Below, one piece after another: positions 56,038 to 64,000 of a stretch of 64,000 nt of DNA. The notes beneath the pieces are model-generated. The model was not told where the DNA came from. It saw only the letters and a list, made by a program, of their open reading frames with translations, and searched no databases. The translations under genes were made by a program, and so were the position numbers. Each line of letters opens with the position of its first letter. The first letter of the stretch is position 1. Source of the stretch: Teratosphaeria epicoccoides (Eukaryota > Ascomycota > Dothideomycetes > Mycosphaerellales > Teratosphaeriaceae); NCBI GenBank assembly GCA_021401465.1, contig JADDMT010000007.1, positions 1 through 64,000 of the forward strand, written 5' to 3'.

Positions 56038-56448
56038 ATGGTTTTCATTCATGGTGAGACTCGCTCAGCGCATCGATGAGCGTGTGTACTGACCTCAATC
56101 GCAGGCACAAACTTCATCGAGTCGAGTCTCGTCACCCGAGCGTTGAAATCCTTCTACGGCATCGGTCCCAATGTCTGCACCAAGCTCATGGCCAGATTCA
56201 ACATCCACAAGACTGCTCGAGTAGGACAACTGGCCACGAGACAGATAGACGATCTCGCGCAGGAACTGAGCACGATGACGCTGGAGAACGACCTGAGACG
56301 ACAGTTGGTGGACAACATTCGGCGGCTGAGGGACATGGGAACGTATAGAGGCAGACGGCATGCCATGGGTCTGCCTGTAAGGGGCCAGAGGACCAGGACC
56401 CAGATTCAGACGGCGCGAAAATTGAATAGGGTGGAGAGGAGGGGTTGA
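56038..56448 (+). CDS. Mitochondrial small-subunit ribosomal protein uS13m (SWS2 family)
   Basis: Component of the mitochondrial ribosome small subunit. Exon 1 is 16 bases (56038-56053), followed by a 51-bp intron (GTGAGA, branch TACTGACC, ATCGCAG) and exon 2 (56105-56448), giving 119 residues: MVFIHG-TNFIESSLVTRAL. The bacterial S13 signatures are clear: SFYGIGPNVCTKLMARF, the helix-rich middle, and the C-terminal RRLRDMGTYRGRRHAMGLPVRGQRT followed by basic RNA-binding residues. The length is that of the mitochondrial, not the cytosolic, S13 family. Confidence 0.95.
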
Positions 56449-57059
56449 GGGATCCGCGCGGACGAAGAATGCAGAGGAGGGGGAGCCTGTGTGCTGGTCG
56501 AGATGCCGCCAACGCCAAATCGACCTGAGGCGACTGCAGACAACTACAGGTGAAGGGGGCAACGGCCAGCCATATCAACAAGATCAACGTCTCAGACAAG
56601 CAACTCACGGCATCAATCAAGTCAATCTCACGGACAAACCGCCAACTGCATCAGCCAAGTCAACTTCACCCAAGCGAGCAGTCAACCACGTCAACGAGGT
56701 CAAGTCTCAGCCAAGCAATCGTTCAATGCAATCAAATCAAGCCATCGATCGTCACTCTACTAAGGCCATGAGTGAGGTCGAGGAGTTGTCCCGAGAATGA
56801 CGATAGGTCCAGTGCCATCGCTATTGGCTCAGCAGAGGACGTGTGGCCTTTCGACAACGAATGAGCGCTGCTGGGTGGCTTTCGTGAACAATCGTAGTAA
56901 GCCTAGCGACAGATGCCAGCGGGCATGGTCCGTACAGGCAGTTTCGTTGGCGTGCACGTGAACTGCAATTGCCCCACTATTTGCTATCGTCCTTGACTTC
57001 GAATCGTTACTCGTCGTTTCATAACACATGCACTGTTCATGATGGCAGTCATCGGAAGC
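56449..57059. other. Gap containing reverse-oriented TTGAC repeat
   Basis: About 600 bases after the uS13m gene. The central part (56570-56760) carries the GTCAA-rich repeat block; the remainder shows no coding signal. Confidence 0.5.
56570..56760 (-). repeat. TTGAC-rich degenerate repeat, reverse orientation
   Basis: GTCAA and ATCAA words recur at short intervals (for example CAGTCAACCACGTCAA at 56679-56694). Read on the minus strand this is the same TTGAC/TTGAT family as elsewhere in the window. The 16-base word at 56679-56694 has its exact reverse complement at 58227-58242. Confidence 0.6.
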
Positions 57060-58021
57060 CAATAATGCGCGCGTCCAAGCCAGCTACAGGATTCGCGACT
57101 GCTGCCTCGTTGCCAGGGTCAAAAGCGCCTTCCTCGCAGGCACTTCAACCTTTTCAATCCACATCACGTCCCCCATCTCACCCTTGAACCTCACTACCGT
57201 TTCGACACACAACATAGCGGATCTCGTGCTATGGCAGCTCGAAAAGGAGATCTACAACACTACACACGATCACGACCTTGTTCTCCGCCTGGTGGAACAC
57301 AATTGAGGCATGGCCAATCGGGGTCTCCTTCGTCCACAACAGCATCGAGACGCTCTGCTTCTAGTTGAAGCGCGTCCGGCCTCACAAGCTGGAGACTTGC
57401 GAAGGGAGCTATTGTACCATCGACGTCGAACGTATGGTGGCTGCGGCGGTCCGCAAATGCCTCGAGTACTTCGATGGACTTCGTCTAGGCAAGCTTTGTT
57501 CTACAGACGAGTCTGCATTGCTAGGCTACTGACTTCGCGATCAACGATTGCATCGATGCATTGTTACCCAAGCTCGAAAACAAAGACCAGGATCACTGGC
57601 ACCATGCCATGACTCTCGATTGTGATTACAACTGTCGTGAGCGCCACAACGAGCCGACTTGGCACTACTCCTTCATGGGAAGGCGCCAAAAGATGATCGA
57701 CTGGATCAACAGTCAGGAGGATGACCGCGAGTACTATCATGTTGGATTTCGGCCAAGCAGCAATTATCGACGTCAGATGTTGGAATAGGTGAAGGATCAG
57801 AAGGGAACTTGCGGCGGCAATCGAGGCGGCAGCAACCGGAGTTCTCATCATCATCGTGGCGGGTTTCGTGGGGCCATCGCGGCGATCATCGCGGCGGAAA
57901 TCGTGGTCATCGTGGACAGGCGAGGGTCAACGATCAGCCGCGCCAGCAGCAAATCTCTGGCGGTAAGGGCACTATTGACGTGATGCAAGCTCTGCAGAAC
58001 TTCACTGTTGACGAAAAATAG
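57060..58021 (+). pseudogene. Decayed protein-coding gene with multiple frame disruptions
   Basis: Coding-like segments follow one another in different frames of the plus strand. Segment A ends at TGA 57304-57306 (NIADLVLWQLEKEIYN, HDHDLVLRLVEHN). Segment B, in the next frame, runs from about 57311 to TGA 57530 with an internal TAG (WPIGVSFVHNSIETLCF; VRKCLEYFDGLRLG). Segment C, in the third frame, ends at 57788 (CIDALLPKLENKDQDHWHH; EPTWHYSFMGRRQKM). A Gly/Arg/His-rich tail then shifts frame again near 57870 and ends at 58021 (VMQALQNFTVDEK). At least three frameshifts and two internal stops, with no splice signals at the breaks, indicate a pseudogene. I do not recognise the family with confidence; the WHYSFMGR element recalls tails of some fungal BTB-domain proteins, but that is weak. 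It is flanked by TTGAC repeats in opposite orientation. Confidence 0.6.
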
Positions 58022-58657
58022 CTGAATGGCCGACTGGACGGAAGACTGTGAGGTTGAGATGGTGCTTGCTGATGTTTCGCATGTTGCTTGAAGAGTGCTG
58101 CGGCTGGAGTGATGCCAATACATATGGAGCTTGGAGGATGTAATCAGCGCGGTAGCGAGGACTAGAACATACTCAGACGAATACTGTGGTTCTACCACTT
58201 CATCAAATGGTTGGCTGGATGATCCATTGACGTGGTTGACTGATCGATGACTCGATTGACTGCTCTTGACGCTTCGACTGCTTGCTAGCAAATTAAACTT
58301 CTTGACATGTCCATCTGCTTCTCGATACGGCTCTCTGACGTGTCGATACCATTGACGGCTCACGAGATTGGTCGATCTACCAGAGCTCGACAATACCTAT
58401 CAAACGCTTGCCTGGTTGATCGGTTGATGGTAATACAGAGCGAGTATAGCTGCAGCGACGAGTATCTAATGCTTAAACTATTGCACCAAATCAACGATCA
58501 TTACTTCTCCTTTTCCTGCCAGCCTGACTAACAGGCCTTGCCGGGACGTCAGTACTGCTGCTACTGGCCTCGCTGACCACGGCATCATTCGCACCTTCAG
58601 CTTCCTCTAGCTTTCTCTCCCTGTCCTTCTTCGTCTTGCCCATTGGTTTTTACAGAT
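58022..58657. other. Gap between pseudogene and glycosylase gene
   Basis: About 640 bases. It holds the right-hand TTGAC repeat block and, on the minus strand at 58643-58491, a 50-codon ATG-initiated ORF with a basic start (MGKTKKDRERKLEEAEG) that I cannot assign. Confidence 0.45.
58190..58432 (+). repeat. TTGAC/TTGAT-rich degenerate repeat, forward orientation
   Basis: TTGACGTGGTTGACTG (58227-58242) and further TTGAC, TCGACTGCTTG and GGTTGATCGGTTGAT words recur over about 240 bases. It is the right-hand partner of the reversed block at 56570-56760 around the pseudogene. Confidence 0.6.
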
Positions 58658-61600
58658 TCATAGACATTTATCAACACCGGCCGCCTGCGCCGCAAACTTG
58701 CCCTCCTGCATATCCGCGACTTCCATCTCACCCTTCTCAGCCCGCTCCATCTCTTCATCTGTAGCACGACGCTTTTTTCCAGTCTTCGGGTCCCAGATCC
58801 AGCCTTCCCTCAACCACATCCATCGCAATGTCGCCACCAGCTCCTTATCGAGGGGCAGGACTCTCTGCCATTCAGGCTCAAACGACTCGTCGACTGCGCC
58901 TTTGCCATTATAGTCTTCTGCCACACCACGCAGCACATCACGGCAGAAAATGCGCCAGCTGTCCCATGCATAAGGTCCGCAGCCAGGAATGTGAGCAATT
59001 TCGAGAGCGCCTTTGCAGTATTTTACGTCGCCTTCGATCGATGTGCCCTTAGAGTGAGCTTTGTGTTCCATGTGGTCACCATGGACCGGGTAGTTGAGAG
59101 TCTTGTGCCGCTTGCCGGCTGCGGGCGGCTCTTCAATCCAGGCTTTGGAGATTGCAAGCAGCCGTCTCGCTCGCTGATTCTGTAGCCCGAGATGCTGAAT
59201 CATATCATGCAGCTCGTCCTGATCTGCCTCAGCCAGTGCTTCCGGCGTCTCGTACCGCTCCTTCAACTTCCAGAATGTCGGCGCCGCGGCTCTTCCAGCA
59301 GTCTTATTGAGGAAGGTGACGGCGATAATGAGCCAGAATGGCTCCTTCCAGAGCTTCTCCTGAATTATACCAAACCGCTCAGAGACGATGGGAGGAATAG
59401 GCGCGCGAGAGACGCCAGCAGGCAGGCGACCTTCGCTAGGCGTGGGCATGTCAACTCTATCCAATAGATGCAGTGGCAAGAAAAATGGAGACCTCGCACC
59501 TGTGCTTTTGCGAGGGTTCTTCTTCGGCGTCGATGTTCCCCTTGGCATTGTGATCTGCTCAGATCCTGCTTCCTCTCGCGCGGCGGCCGAGACGTCTTCG
59601 CTATGTACCGTGAACGCATCGTGATCAACAGATGCTCCACCATACGCAGCAGGCTGATCTCGTCTTGACCGCTTGTCTGGAGAGAAGTGCTTGGAAGTCA
59701 TTCCCGTCGTCTTTCTCTTCCGAGGATTTGCAGGCGGCGGCATGTTCTTGCCAGTGTCGATGTGCTTCTTGCACGCAGCCCCAGCTTCAGACTGCACATC
59801 CTCCTTAGGAGGTTCCGGCTGGCCCTCTCCCATACCAGTGTCAAAGTGATCGAGATGCAGTACTGAGAGCTCCTTTTGATGCTTTGCTGCCTTTCGCTTC
59901 TTGGCAATTTCGCAACCCTCTTGGAACGTGCGACATGGACGCTTACGGCTCACACATGATCTGCAACGCTGGTCTTCGTCCTCTGGACGAGGTCTGTAAC
60001 AATTGCACCCACGCGAAGCACAGCTATAGCACCGATCAGTGACACCCGCTACGGTCCAAACCGTGCCACCATCATCTTCATCCGTCATAAGATGTGGCGC
60101 CTTGCCTTTGGACTTTTGCTTGCACGTTCCCTGAGGCCTGGTTTTAGGCTCCTCCTTGGACTGCTTCCGACGTTCATGCTTGGGCTGATCCTGAGATTGA
60201 TTCTTATGCTGATTCGTAGGCTTCGCATCGAGCTTCGCCTGCCTCATCCGGGCTTTGCCCAGACCTTCTTCATAAGTCAGACAGTTCTGCTTGTTGGAGA
60301 CGCAAGACCTGCACCGGAATTCCGGTCCGCTAGAGACTGACTTGAGGCACCTGCGACCGTCACTTACGCAAGCATAGCATTCGACCAGGTTCTCATAGGA
60401 ATCGTTTGCATCGCGTGGAGCAAGCTTCGGCACTTCCCCTGCCTGTTTCGTACCAGGCCTGATCTCACGACGAGTCTCTCGACCAATCGACATCTGCGCC
60501 GGCTGTTCGCTGTCGGATGCTGTGATCCGCTCTTCTGGCTCTAAATCATCCTTTGCTTGCTCTGCCTGGCTCGGGTCCAAAACGGGTGCCATGCTAGACT
60601 CCGGCACTTCGACTGAACACGCAAGGACATTGTTATAGTCCGCAGGCTGAACTGGCGGAATCGCTACCTTGCTCAACTGTCGACGGCTCTTCACGCTCTC
60701 CTGACTGTGTTTGCCAGAGTTGACAGCAGATTCACCAGGCAAATCGCTACCTGTCTTGTCTACCGGATCGATGCCAAAAGGCAGTGTCGTGATGGACTCA
60801 AACACGTCTTTCTGGATCTCACTAATGGACTGATCGAGCTCTCCATCATCGTTGTCTCCGAAGGTGAAAGATGTGGTATTCTTGTGCGAAGGCGAACTGG
60901 CGACTGGCTGGCCACTTCGCATCTGGGCTCTGGCTCGGCCGGGACCACGGACGCCACTGCCACGGTCTAAAAAGGCACTCGGCCTCTTCAGCTTGCCTGT
61001 CGATGGAGGTTGCGTCTTCGAGAGGTCACGATTTCCTGTTTTGACTGCAGTGAAGCCGCTCAATGGTTTGCTGTCGGACAGCGACAGATCCGCGTTCCCG
61101 TCCTGCGCGTCCAAGATATCGACGCCATCGTCTCGCACCTCGATATCTTGGTCCGCGGCGTCGTCCAGCGTATATTGAGTCACATACTTGGTTGGATGAT
61201 TCTCTGACTGATCAACTTTTTCAGCTTCTTTGGACTGGTTGGCAGCAACCATCTCGCCAAGTATTTGAGCTTCCACCTGCCGGTGCGTAATCCTCTGCCA
61301 TACAAGCTGGCTTGCCGAGGTATACAGGCTCTGCTCGCGATCCGCAGAAAAGGGCTGATCGTCATGAATCTCGGACCGTTCTTGCTCCATCTGCTCCGAC
61401 TCCTCGGCGGCCTCCTCTTCGTCTGAGTCAGCATAGCCTTCATCTTCATGGCGATTTTCATTATCTTCGTCGTCCGAGGCAGCGACATGAGCATGTAGCC
61501 CGACGTCATCAGCGCCACCATCAGCAGCCAGTGCAGCGTCAACAAGGTCAAAAGCCTCATTTCCATTAGCACATTCGTCCGCAGGTTTGTCGCGAGACTT

Positions 61601-64000
61601 CGCGTCCCGCTGACTGGCCGCCTTCAGGTCGTCACACGCGTCGTGAGCCTTAGCAATGGTTTCAGCCCCCTCAAGTCCTTCGAAAGACCACGACGCAATG
61701 GTTTGGAAGCTGGCCGCGTGCGCGGCGGGCTCTGCATCAGGCGACACGCCTCTGGCAGCATCATTGCCATTGACCATTGTAGGCTTTGCTGACTTCGCTG
61801 CTTCCGCCACGTGTGATGTCTCACGACCTAGCTCTGTAGCATCAGCGTCATGATTGGAGGATCCACTTTCACCAGCCGGACCACTTTGATCGTCCGCAGG
61901 ATCGACATCATCAGTCTTCGCCGATCCTGGCCCACGACCCTGGTCCCGCTCATGCGCGGCGGTCTTACGATCACTGGGCCTGTGCACATGAGTCGACCCT
62001 CGATGGCCATCGACCTGAGGAGTTGGTGGGGTTTCAACTTCGGTCTCCTGCGGCGTGGACGTATCGCCGTCTTCATCTTCATTGTCGGCACTACTCTCGT
62101 CCGCGTCCTCACTCAATTCATCGTCAGAACTACTTCCTTTGTCAGTGTCGATATCGGCTAAAGCCTCGGGGTCATCGTCGGCATCTGCTGCCGGTGCCTC
62201 AGCCGCTCGAGCTAAGGACGTGGAAGCAAACGAGCCCGAGAGTTTCCCACCTAAGGGCGCGACAGCATTCTTCTCCTGAATATCGTCCTCTATCTCATCC
62301 TCGTCCGAGGTGAGCACAGCGCTGCCTCGAGACGTCGCTGCGTCTACAGGTTCGCCACTCGAAGCACGCAGATGATGCGCAATGCCCCTGAATTTCGACT
62401 CGCCCGCAGAGCGTGTTGCATCGCTTGCAACCTGCAACCCATGCTCGCGCTGACCGTCAGGGATGCTATGACTCAACGACATGTTCTGTGCAACGGTCTG
62501 GGAGCCATTTGTGGCAGCTGCGGCATGCTGGCGCTTCTTGCCATCCAGTGACTTCCCACTTTCGTCATCGCTGTCGCTTCCGTAACTCTCATCGCTGTCA
62601 CTGCCCTCAACGAAAGAGCTGAAGCGCTTGAAAGCGTCTCGCGCATCAACTTGCTTGGTCTTTGGAGACCGGGCACCTCTCAGGCCTGGCTTCACGCTGT
62701 ACCCAAGAGCATCAATCGCATTACCAAGCCTGAAGGACCTGGTTGAGAACATGATCCGTGGCCGATCCTTTGGCATGCCGCTTCCAAGGCCTTCCGGATC
62801 ATCGATCAGTGGTCGTAGTGTCGACTGACTTCTCTGAGTATGCGTCATGATCGTTGCAGACGACGGATATACTTCCTCTTTTGGAAAATCTGCATCAGAC
62901 TCGGCTGCCTTATCGCTCGCAATGTCGTTGACCATGCTCGGTCCGTCCGCATTGCCGTCTTTGAACGATACTGGACTTGAAGAAGGACCTTGCCCGCCGT
63001 TACGCGGCAGACATTCATTTGCCTGTGAAGCGCCGGTTTGAGCTGTTATTTCATTCTCGTCGTCCGTCACTTCGTGCGCGCTATCGGCCGGGACTTCGTC
63101 GTCTTCATCTGCGTCTTCTAACTCTTCAATCCCAGAGTTCGAGCTGCTCGGCTCGTCTTCGTCTTCCTGTGAATCCACTGAGTCTCCAACGTGCATAGCC
63201 ACTGCTGTACCGCGGCTGTATGGGGCAGCCAGGCTGCCGGACGGCGCCACCATCTCAGCGTCTATCTTTCCTTTCGCAAGATCCACAATATCCGAGGCCT
63301 GCTCGTCCTGATCAGCTTCCTCAGCGTCTGACTTTTCAGAGTCTGACTTCAAGCTGGCGCCCTCCTCGTCTGCGCTCTCATCAGCGTCATTCTCATCCTC
63401 CAGGTTCTTAAACGCGCTGGAGATCGCCATCACCGGCTTGGATGGTGACGCCTTGGGGCGGGCTGGTGCAGACAATCCATGCCCCTCAGGCAATAATTTT
63501 CGATGCATTTCAGTAGATTGATTGGCTGGATCTGCCTGATATTGGACCCAGTGCTTCTCCTTAGCTGCAATCAAGGAGGTGGTTATTGCCTTCTGCCATA
63601 GATCCGGACCCTGCGCCTTTACAAGTGGTCGTCCAGACTGTTGAGAAGATGCGGCAGGCGTTGGAAAATGTACTTTGTTGACTTTCTTCGACACCTCAGG
63701 TGGATGCACGTGAGCATCATGTCGTGACTGTGGCTGCGCCGCTGTGTCAGGAGTCAGAATCTCCAAAGTCACCCGCCGTACACGATCGATCCACAGCTTG
63801 CGTTGATGCTCGTTCAGACCTTCTGGCGGCTCTGGAAGCTGCATATCTCGTTCAGCATCCTCGTTACTCTCGACAGCCGTATCTAGTTGTGGCCTGCTGG
63901 GTGTGGCAGAAGTTGATGGGCGACCGTCTATTCCTGGTGGTAAGGCAGAAGATGCTTCGGCTTCGTTAGCTTGTTGCTGGACAAAGGGCAATCTATGACG
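58658..64000 (-). CDS. Large MBD4-like HhH-GPD DNA glycosylase with two zinc clusters (5' truncated by window)
   Basis: The frame is open from the window edge to the stop at 58658, over 1777 codons, with no intron needed; the true start lies beyond 64000. The C-terminal ~210 residues (about 1530-1740 counted from 63991) are a helix-hairpin-helix glycosylase domain of the MBD4 group: PFWLIIAVTFLNKTAGRAA, then LGLQNQRARRLLAIS and IPGCGPYAWDSWRIFC, whose Asp (about residue 1677) sits where MBD4 has its catalytic Asp. MBD4 removes T or U from G mispairs that arise by deamination at CpG. Upstream, at about 1205-1236 and 1321-1352, are two clusters with spacing CX2CX6CX11CX2CX6C, the pattern of Zn(II)2Cys6 DNA-binding domains. 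The N-terminal ~1150 residues are acidic, Ser/Asp/Glu-rich and probably disordered. It is much larger than animal MBD4. Confidence 0.85.
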   Translation of the reverse strand, partial: RHRLPFVQQQANEAEASSALPPGIDGRPSTSATPSRPQLDTAVESNEDAERDMQLPEPPEGLNEHQRKLWIDRVRRVTLEILTPDTAAQPQSRHDAHVHPPEVSKKVNKVHFPTPAASSQQSGRPLVKAQGPDLWQKAITTSLIAAKEKHWVQYQADPANQSTEMHRKLLPEGHGLSAPARPKASPSKPVMAISSAFKNLEDENDADESADEEGASLKSDSEKSDAEEADQDEQASDIVDLAKGKIDAEMVAPSGSLAAPYSRGTAVAMHVGDSVDSQEDEDEPSSSNSGIEELEDADEDDEVPADSAHEVTDDENEITAQTGASQANECLPRNGGQGPSSSPVSFKDGNADGPSMVNDIASDKAAESDADFPKEEVYPSSATIMTHTQRSQSTLRPLIDDPEGLGSGMPKDRPRIMFSTRSFRLGNAIDALGYSVKPGLRGARSPKTKQVDARDAFKRFSSFVEGSDSDESYGSDSDDESGKSLDGKKRQHAAAATNGSQTVAQNMSLSHSIPDGQREHGLQVASDATRSAGESKFRGIAHHLRASSGEPVDAATSRGSAVLTSDEDEIEDDIQEKNAVAPLGGKLSGSFASTSLARAAEAPAADADDDPEALADIDTDKGSSSDDELSEDADESSADNEDEDGDTSTPQETEVETPPTPQVDGHRGSTHVHRPSDRKTAAHERDQGRGPGSAKTDDVDPADDQSGPAGESGSSNHDADATELGRETSHVAEAAKSAKPTMVNGNDAARGVSPDAEPAAHAASFQTIASWSFEGLEGAETIAKAHDACDDLKAASQRDAKSRDKPADECANGNEAFDLVDAALAADGGADDVGLHAHVAASDDEDNENRHEDEGYADSDEEEAAEESEQMEQERSEIHDDQPFSADREQSLYTSASQLVWQRITHRQVEAQILGEMVAANQSKEAEKVDQSENHPTKYVTQYTLDDAADQDIEVRDDGVDILDAQDGNADLSLSDSKPLSGFTAVKTGNRDLSKTQPPSTGKLKRPSAFLDRGSGVRGPGRARAQMRSGQPVASSPSHKNTTSFTFGDNDDGELDQSISEIQKDVFESITTLPFGIDPVDKTGSDLPGESAVNSGKHSQESVKSRRQLSKVAIPPVQPADYNNVLACSVEVPESSMAPVLDPSQAEQAKDDLEPEERITASDSEQPAQMSIGRETRREIRPGTKQAGEVPKLAPRDANDSYENLVECYACVSDGRRCLKSVSSGPEFRCRSCVSNKQNCLTYEEGLGKARMRQAKLDAKPTNQHKNQSQDQPKHERRKQSKEEPKTRPQGTCKQKSKGKAPHLMTDEDDGGTVWTVAGVTDRCYSCASRGCNCYRPRPEDEDQRCRSCVSRKRPCRTFQEGCEIAKKRKAAKHQKELSVLHLDHFDTGMGEGQPEPPKEDVQSEAGAACKKHIDTGKNMPPPANPRKRKTTGMTSKHFSPDKRSRRDQPAAYGGASVDHDAFTVHSEDVSAAAREEAGSEQITMPRGTSTPKKNPRKSTGARSPFFLPLHLLDRVDMPTPSEGRLPAGVSRAPIPPIVSERFGIIQEKLWKEPFWLIIAVTFLNKTAGRAAAPTFWKLKERYETPEALAEADQDELHDMIQHLGLQNQRARRLLAISKAWIEEPPAAGKRHKTLNYPVHGDHMEHKAHSKGTSIEGDVKYCKGALEIAHIPGCGPYAWDSWRIFCRDVLRGVAEDYNGKGAVDESFEPEWQRVLPLDKELVATLRWMWLREGWIWDPKTGKKRRATDEEMERAEKGEMEVADMQEGKFAAQAAGVDKCL

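Noticed and set aside
58491..58643. 50-codon minus-strand ORF starting MGKTKKDRERKLEEAEG
   Set aside because: Lysine/glutamate-rich but too short to support, with no clear splice donor to a second exon; it could be an exon of an unrecognised gene.

Overview
This window looks like nuclear DNA of a filamentous ascomycete (Pezizomycotina), most likely a dothideomycete. That placement is inference from three things: short GT-AG introns (about 50-120 bp) with CTAAC/CTGAC-like branch sites, the protein families present, and fungal-specific genes such as an Hxb-type molybdenum cofactor sulfurase, a DUF8004 protein, Atg1, Erj5 and a Bem3-like RhoGAP. There is no operon structure, rRNA, tRNA or CRISPR array, and I found no intact transposon.

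Layout. 0-5 kb: PXR1-like G-patch protein (+), an APH/kinase-fold protein (-) and a DUF8004 protein (-). 5-16 kb: gene-poor, with one possible zinc-ribbon-like gene (-) and one MFS transporter (-), then a 16-bp polypyrimidine tandem repeat and a CACGTG palindrome cluster upstream of a DAHP synthase (+, 16.3 kb). 18-28 kb: dolichol kinase, ATG1 and NAD-dependent glycerol-3-phosphate dehydrogenase, all +. 28-33 kb: a small run of ER/secretory genes (RAMP4/YSY6-like, ERJ5, PRA1/YIP3) and an ORF with no usable start codon downstream of PRA1. 33-45 kb: tandem DUF427 protein, a large PX-PH-RhoGAP protein and a DHA2-type MFS transporter. 45-56 kb: a 14-3-3 gene with several micro-exons, two small single-pass membrane proteins, molybdenum cofactor sulfurase, a GPI-type repeat protein, and a divergent proteasome beta-4 / mitochondrial uS13 pair. 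56.4-58.6 kb: a decayed gene flanked by oppositely oriented TTGAC-rich repeats. 58.6-64 kb: a very large protein with two Zn2Cys6-like clusters and an MBD4-like HhH-GPD DNA glycosylase domain, cut by the window edge.

Most genes are housekeeping: ribosome biogenesis, aromatic amino acid synthesis, dolichol phosphate supply, autophagy, glycerol synthesis, ER protein handling, Rho/14-3-3 signalling, molybdoenzyme activation and base-excision repair. I do not see a biosynthetic, defence or mobile system assembled from several genes. The strongest unusual signals are the zinc-cluster/glycosylase architecture, the micro-exon 14-3-3 gene, two introns that keep the reading frame and contain no stop, the start-less ORF overlapping PRA1, and a dispersed degenerate TTGAC/TTGAT repeat that flanks a pseudogene in inverted orientation and also sits inside an unusually long intron.

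Exon coordinates were worked out by hand from splice motifs, reading phase and conserved protein sequence; no alignment or expression data were available.
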